From: JAWWPY01 sp036394075
GTDB taxonomy: Bacteria > Actinomycetota > Actinomycetes > Streptosporangiales > Streptosporangiaceae
Direction of reading: 5' to 3'
NCBI GenBank assembly: GCA_036394075.1
Contig: DASWFT010000160.1
Coordinates: 1-12,942 of the forward strand
DNA length: 12,942 nt
In this document: piece by piece, positions 1 through 5,841 of the stretch
Numbering within the stretch: position 1 is the stretch's first letter
Layout of the letters: each line of letters starts with the position of its first letter
Notes under the pieces: generated by a model
Databases searched by the model: none
What the model saw: only the letters and a program-made list of their open reading frames with translations
What the model was told of the DNA's origin: nothing
Translations under genes and position numbers: made by a program

Positions 1-344
1 ACCCCGCCGGCGCCGCCGCCCTCGCCGCCATCACCGCGCACTGCCCGGACCTCGCCGGCCTCGCCGGCCACGTCACGGAATTCGCCAAGATCCTCACCGG
101 CCGCCACGGCAGCCGGCTCGACGCCTGGCTCGACGCCGTCACCGCCGACCCCGCCCAGCCTGACCTGCACTCCTTCGCCAACGGCATCCGCCACGACTAC
201 CAGGCCGTCCGCAACGGACTGACTCTCCAATGGAACTCCGGCCGGGTCGAAGGCCTCAACACCCGCACCAAACTGCTCAAACGCCAGATGTACGGCCGCG
301 CCGCCTTCCCCCTCCTCCGCAAGCGCATCCTCCTGACCAGCTAA
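1..344 (+). CDS. ISL3-family transposase, C-terminal fragment cut by the window edge
   Basis: Frame 3 is open from the left edge to TAA at 342-344 and gives 113 residues. The C-terminal part reads WNSGRVEGLNTRTKLLKRQM followed by YGRAAFPLLRKRIL. This is the conserved end of the DDE catalytic domain of ISL3-type transposases: a W-(S/N)-x-(G)-x-V-E-G motif holding the last acidic catalytic residue, then a basic K-R-x-M-Y-G-R-A block. The start and the first acidic residues lie outside the window, so I cannot tell whether the element is intact. The gene runs towards the catabolic operon, whose last gene points at it. It marks the left border of the metabolic locus and is evidence of past mobile-element activity. 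Family assignment is firm; activity is unknown. Confidence 0.88.
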   Translation, partial: PAGAAALAAITAHCPDLAGLAGHVTEFAKILTGRHGSRLDAWLDAVTADPAQPDLHSFANGIRHDYQAVRNGLTLQWNSGRVEGLNTRTKLLKRQMYGRAAFPLLRKRILLTS

Positions 345-383
345 AACACCAGCCCGCGAGACCATCCCGAAATATGCGCCAGA

Positions 384-416
384 GTCATATACGTCCGCGA
401 ATCTTTCGTGATCATG
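384..416 (+). repeat. 33-base direct repeat, copy 1 (candidate IS right end)
   Basis: Begins GTCATATACGTCCGCG and ends CGTGATCATG. It matches the copy at 541-573 at 29 of 33 positions, in the same orientation. It lies 40 bases after the transposase stop codon, where the right terminal sequence of an ISL3 element would be expected. The left end of the element is outside the window, so inverted-repeat pairing cannot be checked; assignment to the IS end is inference. Confidence 0.6.
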
Positions 417-540
417 GCAACGTGCCGCTGTGATGGCCCTGCAGCAGCCACACCCGCCACGACAGCCACGCTGGGTCACAGCGACGAGGCCCGCGATGGC
501 GACCAGGCCCAGGCCGATTCCAGGATCACGGAGCATCCGC

Positions 541-573
541 GTCATATGCGGCCGCGAATGTTCCGTGATCATG
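541..573 (+). repeat. 33-base direct repeat, copy 2
   Basis: Begins GTCATATGCGGCCGCG and ends CGTGATCATG. It differs from copy 1 at four positions only (offsets 8, 11, 20 and 23). The copies start 157 bases apart. This copy sits just upstream of the hairpins that end the minus-strand catabolic operon. It may be the end of a second, deleted IS copy, or part of a tandem terminal duplication. Confidence 0.6.
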
Positions 574-597
574 AAGGTCGGTCACTCGCGGATGCCT

Positions 598-647
598 CGG
601 CCGCGCTTGGCGCGGCCGGCCGGGGTGCTGGGCCCCGTGCCGGCCGG
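598..647 (-). terminator. Tandem GC-rich hairpins after the SDR gene
   Basis: Two hairpins lie directly downstream of the short-chain dehydrogenase stop (649-651). The first is a perfect 9-bp stem, 598-606 with 610-618, around the loop TTG. The second pairs 616-625 with 633-636 plus 642-647, with a five-base bulge; it shares three bases with the first, so the two are partly alternative. There is no T-run, which is usual for actinobacterial terminators. This is the likely end of the five-gene minus-strand operon. Confidence 0.6.
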
Positions 648-648
648 G

Positions 649-1395
649 CTAGCTGGCGCGGACCAGGCCGCCGTCGACGTAGAAGGTCTGGCCGGTGATG
701 AAGGCCGCGTCGTCGGAGACCAGGAACGCGAGCGTCCCGGTGAGATCGTCGGGCAGCTGCAGCCGCTTGATCGCCTGCATCTGCGGGACGACCTCGAAGA
801 AGATCTCCGGGCCGGCCTCCGTGGTCGCCGTGCGTACCAGCGACGGGCCGATCGCGTTGGCGGTAATGCCGAACTCGGCCAGCTCGGTCGCCAGCCCCCG
901 GGTCAGGCCGATGACCGCCATCTTGGCCGCGATGTAGTGCGTGAAGCCCGGGATGACCAGGCCAACGGAGTTGGAGGTCATGTTCACGATCCGGCCCCAG
1001 CCGCGGGCCTTCATGGCTGGCGTGAACGCCTGGCTGGTGAGGAACATCGACTCGACGTTGACGGCGAACATCCGCCGCCAGTCGGTGATCGACATCTCCG
1101 CCAGCGGCTGGTTGGGGTAGATGCCGGCGTTGTTCACCAGGATGTCGGCGGCGCCGAGCGCGGCCTCGACCTCGCCGACGGCACTGGCTACCTGGTCGGG
1201 ATCGGTGACGTCGACGACGAACGACGCGCCCTTGGAGCCAGCCGCCTCGATGTCGGCCACCGCGGCGGATCCATCGGCGATGTCGAGCACCGCCACCGAG
1301 GCGCCCTCGGCGGCGAGCCTGCCGGCGTAGGCGCGGCCGATCCCGTTGGCCGCGCCCGTCACGACCGCGACACGCCCGCTCAGCCGGCCGGTCAC
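649..1395 (-). CDS. Short-chain dehydrogenase/reductase (classical SDR)
   Basis: A 248-residue cytosolic NAD(P)-dependent oxidoreductase of the classical SDR type. Visible motifs are the Rossmann glycine motif TGAANGIG (13-20), an Asp at the end of beta-2 (VAVLD, D38) that usually means NAD preference, D62 in the adenine-ring pocket (VVDVTD), NNAG (88-91), and the catalytic S141, Y154 and K158. The C-terminus has the usual FITGQTFYVDGG. Length is typical for the family. The GTG start (1395-1393) overlaps the TGA of the upstream gene in GTGA, so translation is probably coupled. It is the last gene of the minus-strand unit. In an aromatic-degradation setting it could oxidise an alcohol or dihydrodiol, or reduce a keto group; SDR sequence alone does not show the substrate. 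Family certain, reaction unknown. Confidence 0.93.
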   Translation of the reverse strand: MTGRLSGRVAVVTGAANGIGRAYAGRLAAEGASVAVLDIADGSAAVADIEAAGSKGASFVVDVTDPDQVASAVGEVEAALGAADILVNNAGIYPNQPLAEMSITDWRRMFAVNVESMFLTSQAFTPAMKARGWGRIVNMTSNSVGLVIPGFTHYIAAKMAVIGLTRGLATELAEFGITANAIGPSLVRTATTEAGPEIFFEVVPQMQAIKRLQLPDDLTGTLAFLVSDDAAFITGQTFYVDGGLVRAS

Positions 1396-1862
1396 GCTGA
1401 CACGCCGTGCTTGTCGGCCGCCAATCGGCGCATGGCGTTCAGGGTGGCCTCAACCGCCTTGAGGTAGTCGCCGGTCATGGAGCCGGCGTACTCCTGCTCG
1501 GCGGCCGAGCCTCCCTCGACGCCGGAGACGACGAGGGCGAAGCTGAACCGAAGGTGAAGGTCATGGTCGCCGCCTTCGATCTCGTTGGCGATGGTGCCCA
1601 GCACCGGACCGGCGATCCGGGTGAACACGACCCGGTGCGGCGCCTCCAGCGTGATGCGCTCGGTGAACCGCTCGCCGCGGAAGTCGATGTCGCGGTCGAA
1701 CACGGTGTCGCCGTACCGCGTGGTCACCTCGCAGAAGGTCATGCTGGGCACGAAGGGCAGCGCATTGTTCGCCTTGAGCACCAGGCCGTCCCATACGGCG
1801 GCGCGATCGAGTTGCGGTTCGCCGGCGACATTGACCGGCAACTGGTGCGTTACGTAGATCAT
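1392..1862 (-). CDS. AtaL-like SRPBCC (START-fold) protein, formerly DUF1857 type
   Basis: A 156-residue protein. The reading frame stays open much further upstream, but the arginine/histidine-rich extension is antisense-like. The real start is the ATG at 1862, which overlaps the TGA of the preceding gene (ATGA) and gives a proper N-terminus. The AVWDGLVLKANNALPFVPSM stretch (22-41), the RFTERITLEAPHRVVFTR stretch (65-82) and the hydrophobic FSFALVV strand (106-112) match the AtaL-like group of SRPBCC proteins. These form a helix-grip fold with a deep hydrophobic ligand cavity. Members accompany secondary-metabolite and catabolic genes but mostly have no assigned reaction. Its place between a FAH-type enzyme and an SDR suggests it binds or converts an aromatic or ring-opened intermediate; that is inference. 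No signal peptide or membrane segment is seen. Confidence 0.85.
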   Translation of the reverse strand: MIYVTHQLPVNVAGEPQLDRAAVWDGLVLKANNALPFVPSMTFCEVTTRYGDTVFDRDIDFRGERFTERITLEAPHRVVFTRIAGPVLGTIANEIEGGDHDLHLRFSFALVVSGVEGGSAAEQEYAGSMTGDYLKAVEATLNAMRRLAADKHGVSA

Positions 1863-2758
1863 GATGTCCTTCCCGATGCGTCGATGACGGGGTTGTCGAG
1901 GGCACCCAGGCCGTCGATGGTGGTGCGGACGAGATCGCCGGGGCGCAGGTACAGGCCGCGGCCGGCGCCCACCCCGGACGGGGTGCCGGTCGCGATGACG
2001 TCGCCGGGCTCGAGCGTGACGACCTCGCTCGCCGCCGAGATAAGCTCGGCGACCGTGCAGATCATGTCGGCGGTCGATTCCTCCTGCTGAAGCTCGCCGT
2101 TCACCCACAGGCGCAGCAGCAGGTCCTGGGGGTCGGGTACCTGGAACGCGGGAGTGATGCCGGGCCCGAGGGGAAGCGATCCGTCGATGGACTTGGCGGC
2201 GAACCAGTCATAGGTGAAGGCGTCGGCCGGCACGCTGCGGCGTTTATGGTGCCCCCGCGCGGTGACGTCGTTGGCGACGCAGTACCCGGCCACGTGCGCC
2301 AGTGCGTCCTGCGGTGCGATATCGCGGCCGCCGAGGCCGATGACGACGGCGAGTTCCGCTTCCCAGTCATACCGGGCCGTCTGCGGAGAGCGGACGATGA
2401 TGGCGTCCGTGGGCCCGATCACGGTGGTGGTGGGAGCCTTGAGGAAGAAGTACGGTTTCCAGTCATCACCAGGGACCTCGCCGCCCATCTCACGGATGTG
2501 GCGCCGGTAGTTGACGCCGGCGCAGACGACCTTGCGGGGCCACCGCACCGGCGCCAGGAGGGTGTCATAGTCGATGACGGGGGCGTCGTCGACCTCGATG
2601 GCTCGCAAGACATCGTCGGCTTGCTTCCAGTCCTCGAGTAGCTCCAGCATGGTCGTCCAGCGCTTAAGGTCCGGCGGGGCGACCAGGGTCCCGTCCTCGC
2701 GCAGGACAGCCAGGCCGATGGTGTCGCCCCGCTGGTAGGTCGCCAGCGACCACGTCAT
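1859..2758 (-). CDS. Fumarylacetoacetate hydrolase (FAH)-family enzyme
   Basis: A 299-residue cytosolic metal-dependent enzyme. A small N-terminal domain (1-70) precedes the FAH fold. GVNYRRHIRE (81-90) carries the His (H87) and Glu (E90) of the usual acid-base dyad. YDWEAELAVVIG supplies metal ligands E133 and E135, VANDVTAR gives D164, and KSIDGSLPLGP (189-199) and TGTPSGVG (257-264) line the active site. The family includes fumarylpyruvate and acylpyruvate hydrolases, 2-hydroxyhepta-2,4-diene-1,7-dioate isomerase/decarboxylase and oxaloacetate decarboxylases, so the reaction is either C-C hydrolysis of a beta-diketone or decarboxylation/isomerisation. Start: ATG at 2758, 4-base overlap with the upstream gene, AGGAG 7 bases upstream. 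Next to ring-cleavage genes, an acyl-pyruvate-type intermediate is the natural guess for a substrate. Confidence 0.93.
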   Translation of the reverse strand: MTWSLATYQRGDTIGLAVLREDGTLVAPPDLKRWTTMLELLEDWKQADDVLRAIEVDDAPVIDYDTLLAPVRWPRKVVCAGVNYRRHIREMGGEVPGDDWKPYFFLKAPTTTVIGPTDAIIVRSPQTARYDWEAELAVVIGLGGRDIAPQDALAHVAGYCVANDVTARGHHKRRSVPADAFTYDWFAAKSIDGSLPLGPGITPAFQVPDPQDLLLRLWVNGELQQEESTADMICTVAELISAASEVVTLEPGDVIATGTPSGVGAGRGLYLRPGDLVRTTIDGLGALDNPVIDASGRTS

Positions 2759-3645
2759 GAAGATGCTCCTCGGGTAAGTGCCGAATCGCCGGAGATCTGG
2801 TCGTGGACGCAGGCGATGTCGAGTTCACCCCACCCGTCGGCGACTGCCTTGTCGAACACGGTCTTGGCCGACGTGAAGACAGGAGTCTGCAGGCCGGCTG
2901 CGGCGGCGGCGTCCTCGACCTGCCCGAGGATGGAGTGCAGCGTGTCGATCGGCCCGGGAGCGGGCCGCCAGGTGCGCTGCCGCATCACCGGGCCGCGTTG
3001 CTTCCAGATGGCCGATGCCGCGATCGAGTTGTCGAGGGTGCGCTGGACGAGTTCCAAGTCGAGGCCGCTGCGCCGGGCCAGCACCATCGCCTCGGCCGCC
3101 GCGACGGTATGCACGGCCAGGAGCATGCTCGCGATGTACTTCATCCGGGCGCCCGTTCCGAACGCGCCGGTATAGACCCAGGGACCCGAGATGGCGTCCA
3201 GCACGGGATGGACGCTGTCGACGCTGGCCTGGTCGCCGGAGGCGAAGGTCGTCGCCAGCCGCGGGCCGACCATGCCGGGGCTTCCGCTGATGGGGCAGTC
3301 AAGCAGGTCGCCGCCGCGGCGCCGGACCGCGTCCCGGATCCGGCTCTTGTGGCCGACGTCGATGGTGCTCATCTCGATATGCACGGTGCCCGCACGCAGT
3401 CTCGTGAGCGTGCCCGCTTTGCCGCACACGACCTCCTCGACGGCGGCCGCGTCGGGCAGGATCGACAGCAGGACGTCGGCCCGCTCGGCCACCTCGGCCG
3501 GGGAGGCGGCGGCAATGCCGCCGGACGCGATCAGCTCGGATGACCCGCTACGGCGGTAGCCGATGACCTCGAAGCCCCGCTCGGCCAGGTTGCGGGCGAT
3601 GGGCATGCCCATCTTGCCCAGGCCGATGATGCCGACTCGGTACAT
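2755..3645 (-). CDS. NAD(P)-dependent beta-hydroxyacid dehydrogenase (6PGDH / 3-hydroxyisobutyrate dehydrogenase family)
   Basis: A 296-residue cytosolic oxidoreductase. The N-terminal Rossmann domain starts with VGIIGLGKMGMPIARNL (4-20). The substrate motif MSTID (92-96) and DCPISGSPGMVGP (116-128) correspond to the family signatures STxxP/S and DAPVSGG. The helical C-terminal domain carries the catalytic lysine K169 in GTGARMKYIASMLL. The family usually has Asn four residues after this Lys (KxxxN); here it is Ser (S173). Family members oxidise 3-hydroxyacids or reduce semialdehydes (tartronate semialdehyde, succinic semialdehyde, 3-hydroxyisobutyrate). Start: ATG at 3645 with a perfect AGGAGG at 3656-3651, 5 bases away. 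It is followed by the FAH gene with an ATGA overlap. R30-R31 after beta-2 would favour NADP; substrate unknown. Confidence 0.9.
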   Translation of the reverse strand: MYRVGIIGLGKMGMPIARNLAERGFEVIGYRRSGSSELIASGGIAAASPAEVAERADVLLSILPDAAAVEEVVCGKAGTLTRLRAGTVHIEMSTIDVGHKSRIRDAVRRRGGDLLDCPISGSPGMVGPRLATTFASGDQASVDSVHPVLDAISGPWVYTGAFGTGARMKYIASMLLAVHTVAAAEAMVLARRSGLDLELVQRTLDNSIAASAIWKQRGPVMRQRTWRPAPGPIDTLHSILGQVEDAAAAAGLQTPVFTSAKTVFDKAVADGWGELDIACVHDQISGDSALTRGASS

Positions 3646-3686
3646 CGCTACCTCCTGAAGTCACGCAGCCTCACATCACGCAGCGG

Positions 3687-4073
3687 TCAGCGCCACTCAT
3701 AGGTCCCGGTGCCCAGTGACACCCGCACCGAGACGGACCCCTCGTTGAGCCGCCAGCGGTGCACCTCGAATGTCCGCAGGCCGGCCCGCACGAACGGGTC
3801 ATCCGCGGCGATGAGGCGGGCCGCCTCCTCGTCGGGCGCGCGGAGAACGGTCACCCCGGAACCGGGCCCGATCCCGGGTCCTGACAGCAGCGGCCCGGAC
3901 GCGAACAGCACGTCCGCCTGCTCCAGTTCCAGCAGCCAGGCCAGGTGACGCTCCACATGCGCGTCAATCGCCGCCTGGTCAGTGCCCGCGGCCGGGGTGG
4001 ACAGGATGAGCCAGTAGTCACGCGCCAGCAGCCGGGAACGATCAACGGGGACCGCTGGTGCCTGGCTGCTCAC
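3687..4073 (-). CDS. YciI-like (YCII domain) protein, first gene of the operon
   Basis: A 128-residue protein with the YCII-type dimeric alpha/beta-barrel (ferredoxin-like) fold. The conserved His is in HLAWLLELEQADVLFASGPL (43-62), then comes the glycine-rich turn, the DPFVRAGL segment (92-99) and the closing strand VHRWRL (104-109). A 20-residue tail follows the usual end of the domain. YciI-like proteins are related to muconolactone isomerase; some act as isomerases or dehalogenases in aromatic catabolism, others have no known reaction. The GTG start at 4073 has no room for a ribosome-binding site: the predicted -10 box ends 7 bases upstream, so the mRNA is probably leaderless. A 41-base gap separates it from the next gene, which has its own strong ribosome-binding site. 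Fold likely, function unknown. Confidence 0.82.
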   Translation of the reverse strand: MSSQAPAVPVDRSRLLARDYWLILSTPAAGTDQAAIDAHVERHLAWLLELEQADVLFASGPLLSGPGIGPGSGVTVLRAPDEEAARLIAADDPFVRAGLRTFEVHRWRLNEGSVSVRVSLGTGTYEWR

Positions 4074-4080
4074 CCTCTAA

Positions 4081-4092
4081 ACTGTATACACT
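4081..4092. promoter_or_regulatory. Operator box A, proposed GntR/FCD site
   Basis: ACTGTATACACT, with the perfect 8-base palindrome TGTATACA at its centre. It is one of four near-identical boxes in the window (others at 4147, 7148 and 7194), all in the two divergent intergenic regions. The GTA-TAC core fits the GTM-(N0-1)-KAC pattern known for GntR-family operators. It covers the -10 hexamer of the minus-strand operon promoter. Confidence 0.7.
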
Positions 4093-4108
4093 TATTGTGT
4101 TACGTCAA
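4081..4108 (-). promoter_or_regulatory. Promoter of the yciI-to-SDR operon (minus strand)
   Basis: Read on the minus strand there is TTGACG at 4108-4103, a 16-base spacer and TACAGT at 4086-4081. TACAGT fits the actinobacterial TANNNT -10 pattern. The start point is expected at about 4075-4073, essentially on the GTG start codon of the YciI-like gene. The -10 hexamer is contained in operator box A, so a bound repressor would block it directly. Confidence 0.6.
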
Positions 4109-4146
4109 GAGTCTGCTGTGTTACATCCGTCGCCCGGTGGCGGCGA

Positions 4147-4158
4147 ACTGTATGCAGG
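4147..4158. promoter_or_regulatory. Operator box B, proposed autoregulatory GntR/FCD site
   Basis: ACTGTATGCAGG, differing from box C (7148-7159) only in the last base. It ends 27 bases before the GntR start codon at 4186, suggesting that the regulator controls its own transcription. I could not assign a convincing -35/-10 pair for the regulator gene itself. Confidence 0.65.
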
Positions 4159-4185
4159 CTTCGTGCGATCGGGAAGAATATCGTC

Positions 4186-4959
4186 ATGGCCCGCACCTCG
4201 CTCATCCCCGACATCCGCAAGGTTCACCTGCCGGAAGCCCGGCAGGCGATCCCGCATGTGCATGCCTATCTGCGTGAGTGCATCCTCGACGGCACGCTGA
4301 CGCCAGGCACCAAGCTCTCGCAGGTGACCCTGGCCGGGCAGCTGGGCATCAGCCGCACCCCGTTGCGGGAGGTGCTGCGGATGCTGCAGGAGGAGGGCCT
4401 CGTCGAGATCGAGCCCAACCAGCGCACCCGCGTCGCCGGCCTGGACCCGCAGGAGCTGGACGACATCTACGCCTGCCGGATCCTGCTGGAGACCGTTGCC
4501 CTGTCGATGACGATGGGGAATTTCGTGCCGGCCGGCCGCAAGGAGGCCAAGCGGCTGCTGACGGCGATGCGGCGCGCGGCCAAGACGGGGGACTTTGACG
4601 CCTGGTTCGGGGCGCACGCCGACTACCACCGGCTCATCACCGCGGGCGCCGGGGAGGCCATGCAGCGGCAACTCCAGGCTTTCGCCGACCGGACGATCCG
4701 CTACATCCGGATCTACCAGCTGTCGGACCCGAACAGCTGGCAGGCCGCTGGCGATGTCGAGCATGCCCAGATCCTGGAGGCGCTGATCGCTGGCGACGAG
4801 CGGGGCGCGCTCACCGGGATGGCACATCACCTGGCGCGCACCGCACTGCGCGTGCTGACCGATTGCGCGCCGGAGTACGTGCCCGTGGCGGTGCCGCACG
4901 CGGTCGCGCTCATCGACCGCAAGCCGCCTGCCGCGCTGCGGCTGACCGGCGCGAGCTGA
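4186..4959 (+). CDS. GntR-family transcriptional regulator, FCD (FadR-type) subfamily
   Basis: A 257-residue DNA-binding regulator. The winged helix-turn-helix spans about 20-85 (ECILDGTLTPGTKLSQ, then LAGQLGISRTPLREVLRMLQ with recognition helix 56-68). It is followed by an all-helical FCD ligand-binding domain (about 90-222). Metal or ligand positions are visible as HADYH (144-148), H193 in EHAQI and H214/H215 in AHHLART. The position four residues before H148, usually Asp or Asn in FCD proteins, is His here, with D146 nearby. The ATG at 4186 has GGGAAG 9 bases upstream. It lies between the two minus-strand operons and is divergent from the yciI unit. Boxes A-D are its probable operators. 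Most catabolic FCD proteins are repressors released by a pathway intermediate; which one is unknown here. Confidence 0.92.
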   Translation: MARTSLIPDIRKVHLPEARQAIPHVHAYLRECILDGTLTPGTKLSQVTLAGQLGISRTPLREVLRMLQEEGLVEIEPNQRTRVAGLDPQELDDIYACRILLETVALSMTMGNFVPAGRKEAKRLLTAMRRAAKTGDFDAWFGAHADYHRLITAGAGEAMQRQLQAFADRTIRYIRIYQLSDPNSWQAAGDVEHAQILEALIAGDERGALTGMAHHLARTALRVLTDCAPEYVPVAVPHAVALIDRKPPAALRLTGAS

Positions 4960-4981
4960 CGTCAGCCCGGAGCAAGCTGAC
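4955..4981. terminator. Possible weak bidirectional terminator between convergent genes
   Basis: The 48 bases between the regulator stop and the convergent hydrolase stop carry repeated GCTGAC/GTCAGC. A perfect 12-base palindrome, GCTGACGTCAGC, spans the regulator stop codon (4955-4966). An alternative hairpin pairs 4961-4966 with 4976-4981 around a 9-base loop. Stems are short and there is no T-run, so this is a weak call. Confidence 0.35.
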
Positions 4982-5007
4982 ATAAATCAGCCAGCAGCGA
5001 GCCGTGG

Positions 5008-5841
5008 TCAGCCAGCCAGGAACGGCTGGACAACGGCGAGGAACTCAGCCGTTTTCTCGATCATCGTCCAGTGCCCGCAGCCGGACAGGACGTGCAGCCG
5101 TGAGTCGGGGAGCAGGTCCAGCAGCCGGGCGGAGGAATCCCTCCATGGCACCACCCGGTCGTCGCGGCCATGCACCATCAGGACCGGGGCGCTGATCGCC
5201 GCGAGTTCCGCGCCGGATAGCGCGAGGTCGTCCACCCAGCGCTGCCGCGGCTCGGGGAACATCGCCGCCCACGAGTCCCGCACCTGCGGGTTGAGGCTGG
5301 CCTGGTAGCGGAGATCGACGAGTTCGTCGGTGATCAGATCGCGGTTGTCCGCGAACAGCCCGAGGACCTGCCGCATCTGCTCCGCGCCGGGGGTGTAGCC
5401 CCACACCGCGTTCAGCCCGTCAGGCAGAGCCATCGCCACGCCCATCGAGCCCATGAGCACGATGCGCCGCACCGCGCCCGGCCTGGCCGCCGCCATCGAC
5501 AGCGCGATGGCGCCGCCCATCGAGTTGCCGATGACGTCGACGGCGCCGACTCCGAGCGTGTCGAGCAGGGCCAGGGCATGGTCGGTCCAGGCCGCGCGGC
5601 CGTAGGTACGCAGCTCACCTGTGGCCGTTCCGCCAAATCCCAGCTGATCGGGTGCGATGACGCGCCGGACCGCGCTGATCGCCGGGATGACGGGGCGCCA
5701 GTTCGCGGTGGCCGTCACGCCGGGCCCGGACCCGTGCAACAGCAGCACCGGAACCGCGGCTCCCGGCGCTGCGGTGTCGATGACGGCGGTGGCCACGCCA
5801 TTCACATCGAGGTGGCGGGCCGCCAGGGTGCCGGTGGTCAC
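5008..5841 (-). CDS. Meta-cleavage-product C-C hydrolase (alpha/beta hydrolase, MhpC/BphD type)
   Basis: A 277-residue cytosolic alpha/beta hydrolase that cleaves the C-C bond of a 2-hydroxy-6-oxo-hexa-2,4-dienoate-type ring-opening product, giving 2-hydroxypenta-2,4-dienoate and a carboxylic acid. Motifs: LLLHGSGPGVTATANWRPV (33-51), the oxyanion/enol-binding loop characteristic of this group; nucleophile elbow GNSMGG with S107; GRDDRVVP with D227; and GCGHW with H257. The PDQLGFGGT stretch (64-72) is also typical. The frame stays open upstream to 5961, but the correct start is the GTG at 5841, which overlaps the dioxygenase TGA (GTGA) and gives the usual family length. It is the last gene of the NTF2-dioxygenase-hydrolase unit. 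Its presence implies that the dioxygenase product is a ketone, or that the enzyme tolerates one; the exact acyl group is unknown. Confidence 0.93.
   Translation of the reverse strand: MTTGTLAARHLDVNGVATAVIDTAAPGAAVPVLLLHGSGPGVTATANWRPVIPAISAVRRVIAPDQLGFGGTATGELRTYGRAAWTDHALALLDTLGVGAVDVIGNSMGGAIALSMAAARPGAVRRIVLMGSMGVAMALPDGLNAVWGYTPGAEQMRQVLGLFADNRDLITDELVDLRYQASLNPQVRDSWAAMFPEPRQRWVDDLALSGAELAAISAPVLMVHGRDDRVVPWRDSSARLLDLLPDSRLHVLSGCGHWTMIEKTAEFLAVVQPFLAG

Larger units (their letters stand above)
345..597. other. Intergenic stretch between transposase and catabolic operon
   Basis: About 250 bases without a gene I can support. It holds the two 33-base direct repeats described separately. 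The 124 bases between them show no tRNA-like fold, no ribosome-binding site with a convincing reading frame, and no promoter I can defend. The open frames crossing it on both strands are extensions of shadow frames from the neighbouring genes. Confidence 0.5.

Noticed and set aside
1..536. A minus-strand open frame beginning MLRDPGIGLGLVAIAGLVAV, then Cys-rich, running to the left edge
   Set aside because: The first 20 residues look membrane-like, but the frame has no ribosome-binding site I can support. It has no stop because it is the exact antisense codon frame of the transposase, and it crosses the IS-end repeat.
345..600. CRISPR array or attachment site suggested by the repeated 33-mer
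   Set aside because: There are only two copies, no regular spacers, no cas genes, no integrase and no tRNA gene. An IS-end duplication explains it better.
430..1467. A 345-codon plus-strand open frame antisense to the SDR gene
   Set aside because: The protein is compositionally odd (Gly/Arg/Asp/Ala runs), has no domain, and lies opposite a clear SDR with all catalytic motifs. Long shadow frames are expected at this GC.
1863..2108. N-terminal extension of the AtaL-like gene by 82 codons
   Set aside because: The extension is Arg/His-rich and lies inside the FAH gene in another frame. The ATGA overlap at 1862 gives a normal start and family length.
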